A stretch of DNA of 22,152 bases from DASXBA01 sp036406475 (GTDB taxonomy: Bacteria > Actinomycetota > Thermoleophilia > Solirubrobacterales > Thermoleophilaceae): NCBI GenBank assembly GCA_036406475.1, contig DASXBA010000014.1, positions 1-22,152 of the forward strand, read 5' to 3'. Every line of letters begins with the position of its first letter. Within the stretch, counting starts at the first letter, position 1. The notes beneath the pieces were generated by a model, which searched no databases, had not been told where the DNA came from, and saw only the letters and a list, made by a program, of their open reading frames with translations. Shown piece by piece: positions 1 to 5,991 of this stretch. The position numbers were made by a program, and so were the translations under genes.

Positions 1-42
1 GGCGGTCACAACGACCATTCTCCGCCGCGAGCGCTCCCTCAT
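1..42 (-). CDS. possible 5' end of a gene leaving the window, product unknown
   Basis: On the minus strand an ATG at 42 opens a frame that stays open to the window edge, 14 codons. It reads as an Arg-rich start followed by the beginning of a hydrophobic run (RRRMVVVTA), which would suit a membrane-anchored or secreted protein. A GAGG lies just upstream, with rather short spacing. A second in-frame ATG is at 18. It follows the DUF192-membrane gene on the same strand after 97 bases. Too little is present to name a family, and it could be chance. Confidence 0.25.
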   Translation of the reverse strand, partial: MRERSRRRMVVVTA

Positions 43-139
43 TGCCTCAAGCTATGAGTAAGGGCCGGCAACGGTCAATCGCGCTGTAATGGTCCTGACG
101 GGCCGCCACGCGGAGTAGCGCTCGCAACCCCGGCAACGA

Positions 140-745
140 CTAGAGCGTCGGATCGGCGACCAGGTAGTAGAAGCAGACGGCCATCACGGCTGTGGCGGAG
201 CCCCACAGCACGGCCCAGCCTGCGCGCTCGTGCGGCTTCATCTGCGGCCGCGCCACGCCGAAGATCACGGCCAGCTCGAACACCACGCAGGCGGCCACGA
301 AGACGCCCACCGACCAGATGCCGGTGATCGCCATGACGATGTAGAGCGGGACCTGCGTGCCCGCCGCGGCGCCCCCGGCCGAGAGGGCCATGACGAGGTA
401 CTCGTTGTACGTGTCGCGGTAGATCGGGACACGCGGGTTGAGCGCCTCGAAGAACTTGTTCGGCGTGCCCGGCTCGGCCACGGCCGCGACGATATCCAAA
501 CCGGCCGGCGCCTCCAACACTCCCCAGGCCTCCCGCCGCGCGACCACCCGGCCCGGCCGCACCGAGCGATCGACCGCCAGCACCCGGCCGGCCTCGTCCA
601 GCCAGACGAGGTCGAGCTCGAAGCGCATCCCGAAGGTGTGGACGCAGCTGCAGCGCGGTATCAGGAGCGACCAGCCGGGCGGCCTCCGGCGCAGCGCCAG
701 CCCGAGCAACCTCTGCGGGAACGAGCGCGCCACGACCACCTCCAC
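140..745 (-). CDS. DUF192 domain protein with C-terminal membrane segment
   Basis: The first 85 residues or so match the DUF192 fold, a small beta domain of unknown biochemical role found in many secreted bacterial proteins: an early RLLGLALRR stretch, then HTFGMRFELDLVWLD and the VLAVDRSVRPG segment. The usual domain end is replaced after about residue 85 by an unrelated region: a soluble link (TPNKFFEALNPRVPIY), two hydrophobic segments around residues 118-160 and one near 178-196. Codon use is high-GC3 in both halves, so both look translated. The called start is GTG at 745. GTG at 733 has a better ribosome site (GGAGG, 5 bases) and would remove four residues. I do not recognise the membrane half, which could be a small holin-like or pilus-locus component. 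Confidence 0.72.
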   Translation of the reverse strand: MEVVVARSFPQRLLGLALRRRPPGWSLLIPRCSCVHTFGMRFELDLVWLDEAGRVLAVDRSVRPGRVVARREAWGVLEAPAGLDIVAAVAEPGTPNKFFEALNPRVPIYRDTYNEYLVMALSAGGAAAGTQVPLYIVMAITGIWSVGVFVAACVVFELAVIFGVARPQMKPHERAGWAVLWGSATAVMAVCFYYLVADPTL

Positions 746-785
746 ACCCCGCTAAGCGCGCCGGCCCGGCGCCTCGCCCCGGGGC

Positions 786-791
786 TACACT
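786..791 (+). promoter_or_regulatory. -10 element of tRNA-Thr(CGT)
   Basis: TACACT lies 9 bases before the first base of the tRNA, the right spacing for a -10 box. I see no convincing -35 box 16-18 bases upstream. Confidence 0.4.
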
Positions 792-800
792 GGGCGCGCT

Positions 801-873
801 GCCGCCCTAGCTCAGTTGGTAGAGCACCACTCTCGTAAAGTGGGGGTCGTCGGTTCGAGTCCGACGGGCGGCT
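801..873 (+). tRNA. tRNA-Thr(CGT)
   Basis: A complete 73-base cloverleaf. The acceptor stem GCCGCCC pairs with GGGCGGC, the D arm is GCTC/GAGC, and the anticodon stem CCACT/AGTGG holds the loop CTCGTAA, giving anticodon CGT, which reads ACG threonine codons. The T arm is GTCGG-TTCGAGT-CCGAC. The discriminator base is T and CCA is not encoded. It shares its acceptor and D-arm sequence with the second threonine tRNA near the right end of the window. Confidence 0.96.
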
Positions 874-894
874 CTGGCTCGTTTGCAGGGAGCG

Positions 895-1686
895 TCACGC
901 GGCCTGGGGACTTCCCCAGAACTCGGGGCCGAGGACGCCCTCTGAATGCTCGTGAATGCCTTTGCGAAGGTCGGCGGTCACTGCCCACGGACGGGTGAAG
1001 ATCCGGATCGCGTCGACCTCGCCGTGGGCGTTGAGCGTGAAGATCTCGACGAGCTGCAGGATGTGGTCTTCAACGAACTCGTCCATCACCGCCGCAAAGC
1101 CCGGTTGGCCCTCGACCTGGAGCACGGCGCGGTACTTCGGGTCGCGATAGGTCTGGGCTGCCGCCTTGAGGATCGGCCCGATGACGGCCTTCCCCGTCGG
1201 CTCCCCGGTGAGAACCGGGGAAAACAGGGTGACGTCGTCGGCGAGCGGCGGAATGGCCGGCGGATCGGTCCAGGACGTTCCCGGCCCCTCCGGAGGTGAG
1301 GTGTCGAGCTCTGTGTCCGCGAGGTCGGGGTCGATCTCCGCGAGCCGGTCTCGAATCAGCGCCATGTACGGCCACGGCCGACCGTAGATGTGGATGGTGG
1401 CGATCAGTCCGGCCGCGTCGCGCGTCACCAGGGCCGCTACCTGTGCGGTGTGCCCGTCAACGGTCGTCGTGAACGCTGCCCCTTCAAGCTCCTCTCCTTT
1501 GAGGCGAAGGTCGGTGTCGGTCGCGCCGAATACGTCCGCGTAGGCACCAAGGGCCGCGACGACCGCGTCGCGACCGGTGATACGTGACGACGTGAGGGGA
1601 GTGGCGAGGGAGACATCCTCTGTAAGGGCCTGAGGGTCGTGTCCCAACAGGGCGGCAGTCAGCGGGTCGGACATTGTGTTTTCCAT
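895..1686 (-). CDS. tandem NTF2/SnoaL-like domain protein
   Basis: A 263-residue protein that appears to be two NTF2/SnoaL-like alpha+beta barrel domains in a row. The repeat shows in matching segments: residues about 93-108 (TIHIYGRPWPYMALIRDRL) and about 231-248 (IRIFTRPWAVTADLRKGI). Each follows a beta strand of the pattern AALVTRDAAGLI or VEIFTLNAHGEV, and each domain opens with a DVxLxxPL or DVTLFSPVL strand. Such domains bind small molecules or act as isomerases, cyclases or hydrolases. No catalytic set is clear here, so the role is open. ATG 1686 and ATG 1674 are both possible starts; the GTG 45 bases further upstream adds an unlike N-terminus. It is a single gene, 92 bases after the SDR gene on the same strand. 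Confidence 0.7.
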   Translation of the reverse strand: MENTMSDPLTAALLGHDPQALTEDVSLATPLTSSRITGRDAVVAALGAYADVFGATDTDLRLKGEELEGAAFTTTVDGHTAQVAALVTRDAAGLIATIHIYGRPWPYMALIRDRLAEIDPDLADTELDTSPPEGPGTSWTDPPAIPPLADDVTLFSPVLTGEPTGKAVIGPILKAAAQTYRDPKYRAVLQVEGQPGFAAVMDEFVEDHILQLVEIFTLNAHGEVDAIRIFTRPWAVTADLRKGIHEHSEGVLGPEFWGSPQAA

Positions 1687-1778
1687 GGCGTCAGCGTCGC
1701 CTGCCGCGTGACGCCTCGCGCCCGTGACCACCCGTGCCTGGACCCTGGTCTTGGCGATCGGCCCGGCGGACGGCTCTC

Positions 1779-2534
1779 TCAGATGCTCATGCCGCCGTCC
1801 ACGGGGACGGTCGCGCCCGTCATGAACGCGCTCGCGTCGCTCGCCAGGAAGAGGACGGTGCGGGCGATCTCCTCGGGTGTCGCGTGCCGGCGCAGCGGGA
1901 TGTTTTCCTCGAAGGCCGCCGCGGCCTCCGCCTCGCTCGGGGCGCCGGTTGCGGTCAGCTCGATCCGGTGCTGGAAGTCGTTGTCGACGGGGCCCGGGTG
2001 GATCGTGTTGACGCGGATGCCGCGTGCGGCCGACTCCTGCGCGGCGGTGCGCATCAGGCCGACGAGCGCGTGCTTGGAGGTGGCGTAGGCGGAGATGCCT
2101 GGGTCGGAGGTCAGGCCGACCACGCTCGAGTTGATGATCACGCTGCCGCCGTCGCGCATCGCCGCGAGCGCGTGCTTGCAGAGAAGGAAGGAGCCGCGGA
2201 CGTTCACGGCCATCACCCGGTCGAAGACGTCCTCCGGATAGTCGACCAGCTCGGCCACCTCGCCGAAGACGCCCGCATTGGCAAAGGCCACGTCGAGGCC
2301 GCCGAAGCGCTCGCCGGCGAGCGCCACGGCCGCCCGGACCTGGTCGGTGTCGGTCACGTCGGTGACCGCCGCGGCCGCGCCCAGCTCGTCCGCGAGGGCC
2401 GACAGGCGGTCGGCGTCCAGGTCCGCGAGCACAAGCTCCGCGCCCGCCGCGGCAAAGGCGCGGGCGGTGGCCGCGCCGATGCTCCCGGCGGCGCCGGTGA
2501 TCACAGCCACCTTGCCGGTCAAATCGTCAGACAA
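1779..2534 (-). CDS. short-chain dehydrogenase/reductase (SDR), NAD-type
   Basis: A 251-residue classical SDR oxidoreductase of normal length. It has the cofactor motif TGAAGSIG (13-20), Asp38 at the end of beta strand 2 (which favours NAD over NADP), NAG (86-88), structural Asn111, and catalytic Ser137, Tyr150 and Lys154 in YATSK. The C-terminus GATVPVDGGMSI is the usual SDR ending. The start is TTG at 2534; no ATG lies near the family start, and the frame begins with SDDLTGKVAVITG as expected. It is divergent from the lactate/malate-dehydrogenase-like gene with only 39 bases between, so the two are probably co-regulated. It likely oxidises an alcohol or reduces a carbonyl or aldehyde in the neighbouring 2-keto-acid pathway. 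The substrate cannot be read from sequence. Confidence 0.93.
   Translation of the reverse strand: MSDDLTGKVAVITGAAGSIGAATARAFAAAGAELVLADLDADRLSALADELGAAAAVTDVTDTDQVRAAVALAGERFGGLDVAFANAGVFGEVAELVDYPEDVFDRVMAVNVRGSFLLCKHALAAMRDGGSVIINSSVVGLTSDPGISAYATSKHALVGLMRTAAQESAARGIRVNTIHPGPVDNDFQHRIELTATGAPSEAEAAAAFEENIPLRRHATPEEIARTVLFLASDASAFMTGATVPVDGGMSI
2524..2534. promoter_or_regulatory. FadR/GntR-type operator candidate
   Basis: TCGTCAGACAA is an imperfect palindrome (T[C/T]GTC-A-GAC[A/G]A) that fits the TNGTCNGACNA pattern described for FadR-subfamily GntR regulators. It covers the TTG start of the SDR gene, close to the divergent dehydrogenase promoter region. A GntR/FCD regulator is encoded 0.95 kb away. 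Part of the match is coding sequence, so chance is possible. Confidence 0.3.
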
Positions 2535-2573
2535 TTCTCGCCGAGGCTATCTGAGCGTGGGAGCATTGGGGCG

Positions 2574-3500
2574 GTGACGAGCGTGGCGATCGTGGGCGGC
2601 GGGGGCGGCGTTGGCTCATCGGCGGCATTCAACCTGCTGCGCCGTCCGGAGCACTTCGACGTCGTCCTGGTGGACCGCCGCCCCGAGATGTCGACCTCGC
2701 ACGTGATGGACCTCGAGCAGGTCCTCGCCACCGAGGGGAACGGCTCGGTCCGCTCCGGCGGGCTCGCGGACCTGGCCGCCGCTGACGTGGTGGTGATGGC
2801 GGCGGGTGCCCCCCTGACCGTCAACACGTCCCGGCTCACCTACCTGCACGAGAACGCCGAGGTGGTGCGTCCCGTTGCGGACGCCCTGAGCTCGGACTGG
2901 GGTGGCGTCCTGGTGGTGGTCACCAATCCGGTCGACCCCCTGTGCACCTGGGTTCAGCGCCGCACCGGGATCGACCGCCGCCGCGTGCTCGGCTACACGC
3001 TCAACGACAGCCTCCGCCTTCGGACCGCGATCGCCGCGGCGCTGGACGTGCCGGCGCGCTCGGTCGAGGCCTGGGTGGTGGGGGAGCACGGCGACGCGGG
3101 CGTCCCGCTCTTCGACCGCGCGACCGTGGACGGCGAGCCGACGACGCTGAGCGACGACCAGCGCGAAGCCGCGGCCGACTTCGTCCGCGGCTGGTACGTC
3201 CGCCATGTGGCGCTCGACTCCGGCCGCTCGTCGACCTGGAGCTCGGGCCTCGGGGTCTCGCGCATGGTCGCCGCGATCGCGGTGGGCGCCGGCGAGGAGG
3301 CCTGGCCCGCCTCGCTCGTGCTCGGCGGCGAGTACGGGATCGAGGGCGTTGCGCTGAGCGTGCCGGTGGGGCTTGGGCGTGGCGGCGCCGAGCGCGTCCA
3401 CGAGTGGGACCTAGCCGAGGGCGAGCGGCGGGCGATGCGCGAGGCCGCACACGTGGTGCGCGAGGCGGTCGAGCGCCTCAGCGACTCCGCTCGAGCTTGA
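2574..3500 (+). CDS. lactate/malate dehydrogenase-like 2-hydroxyacid dehydrogenase
   Basis: A 308-residue member of the L-lactate/malate dehydrogenase family, NAD-dependent oxidoreductases that interconvert 2-hydroxy and 2-keto acids. Visible are the glycine-rich nucleotide loop (8-14), Asp34 for the NAD ribose, the active-site loop AGAPLTVNTSR with Arg87, TNPVD (117-121), Asp145 and Arg148 in NDSLRLR, and catalytic His172 in GEHGD. In the family the residue six before the loop Arg sets specificity: Gln for lactate, Arg for malate. Here it is Leu81, suggesting a larger, hydrophobic side chain. The start is GTG at 2574 with GGGAG ten bases upstream; the frame is open far upstream but that part overlaps the SDR gene and is not family sequence. 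Its 3' end overlaps the convergent regulator gene by 23 bases. Confidence 0.9.
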   Translation: MTSVAIVGGGGGVGSSAAFNLLRRPEHFDVVLVDRRPEMSTSHVMDLEQVLATEGNGSVRSGGLADLAAADVVVMAAGAPLTVNTSRLTYLHENAEVVRPVADALSSDWGGVLVVVTNPVDPLCTWVQRRTGIDRRRVLGYTLNDSLRLRTAIAAALDVPARSVEAWVVGEHGDAGVPLFDRATVDGEPTTLSDDQREAAADFVRGWYVRHVALDSGRSSTWSSGLGVSRMVAAIAVGAGEEAWPASLVLGGEYGIEGVALSVPVGLGRGGAERVHEWDLAEGERRAMREAAHVVREAVERLSDSARA

Positions 3501-4221
3501 CCAGCACCTCCTGGAGATGCGCCAGGTGCGCCTCCATCGCGCGCTCCGCCGCGGCCGGCTGGTGGCGGCGGACGGCGCGCAGGATGTCGCCGTGCTGAGC
3601 GAGGATCTGCTCGCCGTCGACCGAGCCGGCGATCTTGTCCACGAGCGACGGCTGGAGCACGTCGAGCGCCCAGCCGGTGAAGGCGAGCAGGAGCTCGTTG
3701 CCGGCGGCCTCGGCGAGCGTGCGGTGGAAGCGCGTGTCGGCCTGGTTGAACGGGTCGCTGCCGGGGGCGTTGCCCTCGGCGTCGGCGATCGCCTGCTCGA
3801 GGGCCGCCACGGTGTCGTCCTCGGCGTTCCGCGCCGCCCGGCCGGCGAGCGGCACCTCGAGGAACATGCGCGCGTCGAGGAGCTGCTGCATCGAGACGTT
3901 CTCGGCGGCGAGCATCAGGGCGATCGACTCGCTCACGTTGCGGCCCATCCCCTGGTTGGGCGTTCCGGCCACGAAGATGCCGCCGGCCCGGCCGCGGCCG
4001 ACGCGGATCAGGTGCGAGCCCGCGAGCAGCCTCAGCGCCTCGCGTAGAGTGGGGCGGCTGACGCCGAACTCGGCGGCCAGCTCCTGCTCGGTGCCGAGCC
4101 GGTCGCCCGGCCGCAGGTCCTTGCTCTGGAGGTAGCGGCGAATCTGAAGGGCGATCTGCTCGCTGGCGTCCTGGCGCGCGACCGCGAAACGCTCACCGGG
4201 TGGGTCGGGGCCGCGGGCCAT
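3478..4221 (-). CDS. GntR family transcriptional regulator, FCD subfamily
   Basis: A 247-residue FadR-type repressor. The N-terminal winged helix-turn-helix (about 18-85) shows LRPGDRLGTEQELAAEFGVSRPTLREALRLLAG, read here in two overlapping helices, and the wing ending GGIFVAG. The C-terminal all-helical FCD ligand domain (about 100-247) has the metal/ligand residues in DTRFH, QHGDIL and MEAHLAHL. FCD proteins commonly sense organic acids and repress their catabolic genes. ATG 4221 is preferred because AGGA lies eight bases upstream; ATG 4230 is the alternative. It is divergent from the decarboxylase gene, with palindromic sequence in the shared promoter, and so is the likely local regulator. 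Its last 23 bases overlap the end of the dehydrogenase gene tail to tail. Confidence 0.92.
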   Translation of the reverse strand: MARGPDPPGERFAVARQDASEQIALQIRRYLQSKDLRPGDRLGTEQELAAEFGVSRPTLREALRLLAGSHLIRVGRGRAGGIFVAGTPNQGMGRNVSESIALMLAAENVSMQQLLDARMFLEVPLAGRAARNAEDDTVAALEQAIADAEGNAPGSDPFNQADTRFHRTLAEAAGNELLLAFTGWALDVLQPSLVDKIAGSVDGEQILAQHGDILRAVRRHQPAAAERAMEAHLAHLQEVLVKLERSR

Positions 4222-4256
4222 CACCAGCATCCTACGGCGCAAGACCGATGCCGACC

Positions 4257-4286
4257 TTGAAAAGACCAAATCATTTGCGCTAACTT
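4257..4286 (+). promoter_or_regulatory. sigma70-type promoter of the decarboxylase gene
   Basis: TTGAAA (4257-4262), an 18-base spacer and TAACTT (4281-4286). This is an AT-rich island in otherwise GC-rich sequence. The predicted transcription start near 4293 is only a few bases before the ATG at 4299, so a leaderless message is possible if that ATG is used. The spacer contains the palindrome at 4267-4277. Confidence 0.5.
4267..4277. promoter_or_regulatory. palindromic operator candidate CAAATCATTTG
   Basis: CAAAT-C-ATTTG is a perfect 5+1+5 palindrome lying between the -35 and -10 boxes of the decarboxylase promoter, a classic repressor position. It differs at one base from CAAATCATATG at 9763-9773, which overlaps the -35 box of the ABC importer operon. 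GCTAACT also occurs next to both copies. The adjacent GntR/FCD protein is the obvious candidate binder (inference). Confidence 0.45.
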
Positions 4287-4385
4287 GGCCCGACCACCAT
4301 GCCAATACGCGAGCCCCAGGGGTCGGCAGGGACCGAACGGCGCTCGGAGGCCCCTTCCGGCTCGCCCGACGGGCTCCCGCGCACC

Positions 4386-5987
4386 ATGACGGTCCGCGAC
4401 GCCACCTTCGACGTCATGCGCTCGCTCGAGCTCACGTCGATCTTCTCCAACCCGGGCTCGACCGAGGTGCCGTTTCTGGCCGGCCTGCCGGACGACATGC
4501 GCTTCGTCCTCGCCCTCCACGAGGGCTCCGTGGTCGGGATGGCCACCGGCTTCGCGCTCGGGCGCGGCAAGCCGGCCTTCGTCCTCCTTCACACCACGGC
4601 GGGGCTCGGCAACGCCGTGGCCGCCCTGGCCACCGCCCGCGTGAACCGCGCGCCGCTGGTGGTGGTGGTGGGCCAGCAGGACCGCCGCCACCTGGCACTC
4701 GAGCCCTTCCTGGCGGGGCGCCTCGAGGGCCTGGCCGGCGACTATCCGGTGTGGGTCGACCAGCCCGCGCGCGCGCAGGACGTGCCCGGCGCTGTGACCC
4801 GCGCCTACCACGAGGCGGTCACGGGCCGCGGGCCGGCGATCGTGATCGTTCCGATGGACGACTGGGACGCCCCGGGGCCGGAGCGTCACGAGCTCGCGGG
4901 CCCGGCGCGGCTCCTGCGCGCCGGCGCCCCCGATCCCGGCGCGGTCGACGAGCTTGCTGAGCTGCTCTCGGGCGCCGCGGCGCCCGTGCTGGTGGTGGGG
5001 GCGGGGGCCGACTCGCCCGACACCTGGGCCGCGCTCATCGCGCTGGCCGAGCGGCTCGCATGCCCCGTCTGGCAGGAGTCGTTCGGCGCCCGCGCCGGCT
5101 TCCCCCAGGACCACGCGCTCTTCGCGGGCCATCTCCCGGCCGACCGGGAGCGCCTGCGCCAGGCTCTGGCGCCCCACGACGCGATCCTCGCGGTCGGGGC
5201 GCCGGTCTTCCGGCAGTACCCGTTCGATGCCGGGCCGCTCGTCAACCCCGGCACCCGGCTCGCGCTCGTCACCGACGACCCCGACGAGGCGCACCGCAGC
5301 CCGACCGACCTCACGCTGCTGGCCGAGCCGGGCGAGGTGTGCCGGCGGCTCGCGGCGCAGCTCCCCGCCCGCACGCTCAACGCCTACCCAGAACGGGCCA
5401 AGCCGGCCCGGCTCGAGGCGCCGGCGCCGGGCGAGCCGCTCCTGCCCGGGCACGTCCTGGCCGCCCTCGCCGAGCGGCTGCCGCGCGACGCGATCGTGGT
5501 CGAGGAGACGCCCTCGAGCCGGCCGGAGCTCCACCAGCGGATCGCCGCGGCGGAGCCGATGGGCTTCGTGAGCGCGGCGATGGGCGGGCTCGGCTTCGCC
5601 ATGCCCGGGGCGATCGGCCTGCGTATGGCCCTGCCCGAGCGGCCCGTGCTCGCCGTGGTGGGGGACGGATCCTCGATGTACGCGATCCAGGCGCTCTGGA
5701 GCGCCGCCCGCTACGAGGTCGGAGCACTGTTCGTGGTGCTGGCCAACGGCCGCTATGCGATCATGGACCGGCTCGCCGAGGCCGCCGGCAGCCCCGGGCC
5801 CTGGCCGGACTTCGAGACGATCGACATCTCCGCGATGGCGCGCGCGATGGGCTGCGCCGCGACGCGGGTCGATGACCTCGACGCGCTGACGCGCTCCCTC
5901 GACGAGCTGCTGACGGGCCTCGCGGATCGCCGCGAGCCGGTGCTCCTCGAGGTCGGCGTCGCGCCGGACGAGAGCTTCGAGCCCTAG
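4386..5987 (+). CDS. mdlC: benzoylformate decarboxylase-like ThDP enzyme
   Basis: A 533-residue thiamine diphosphate enzyme that should decarboxylate an aromatic or other 2-keto acid to the aldehyde. It matches benzoylformate decarboxylase along its length, as I recall that family. It keeps the active-site Ser25 (NPGST), cofactor-activating Glu46 (LALHEGSVVG), His69 (LLHTTAGLGN) and the second-domain His in QDHALFAG, plus the GDGS-to-N metal/ThDP motif in VVGDGSSMYAIQALW and VVLANGRYAI. Domain order is PYR (about 1-165), middle (about 185-315), PP (about 360-533). The ATG at 4386 starts with TVRDATFDV as in the family; an upstream ATG at 4299 would add 29 low-complexity residues. Neither start has a clear ribosome site. 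It is divergent from the GntR gene and convergent with the importer operon. True substrate uncertain. Confidence 0.88.
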   Translation: MTVRDATFDVMRSLELTSIFSNPGSTEVPFLAGLPDDMRFVLALHEGSVVGMATGFALGRGKPAFVLLHTTAGLGNAVAALATARVNRAPLVVVVGQQDRRHLALEPFLAGRLEGLAGDYPVWVDQPARAQDVPGAVTRAYHEAVTGRGPAIVIVPMDDWDAPGPERHELAGPARLLRAGAPDPGAVDELAELLSGAAAPVLVVGAGADSPDTWAALIALAERLACPVWQESFGARAGFPQDHALFAGHLPADRERLRQALAPHDAILAVGAPVFRQYPFDAGPLVNPGTRLALVTDDPDEAHRSPTDLTLLAEPGEVCRRLAAQLPARTLNAYPERAKPARLEAPAPGEPLLPGHVLAALAERLPRDAIVVEETPSSRPELHQRIAAAEPMGFVSAAMGGLGFAMPGAIGLRMALPERPVLAVVGDGSSMYAIQALWSAARYEVGALFVVLANGRYAIMDRLAEAAGSPGPWPDFETIDISAMARAMGCAATRVDDLDALTRSLDELLTGLADRREPVLLEVGVAPDESFEP

Positions 5988-5991
5988 GCGC

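Noticed and set aside
1734..2573. N-terminal extension of the dehydrogenase frame
   Set aside because: It is antisense to the SDR gene; family sequence and a ribosome site support the GTG at 2574.
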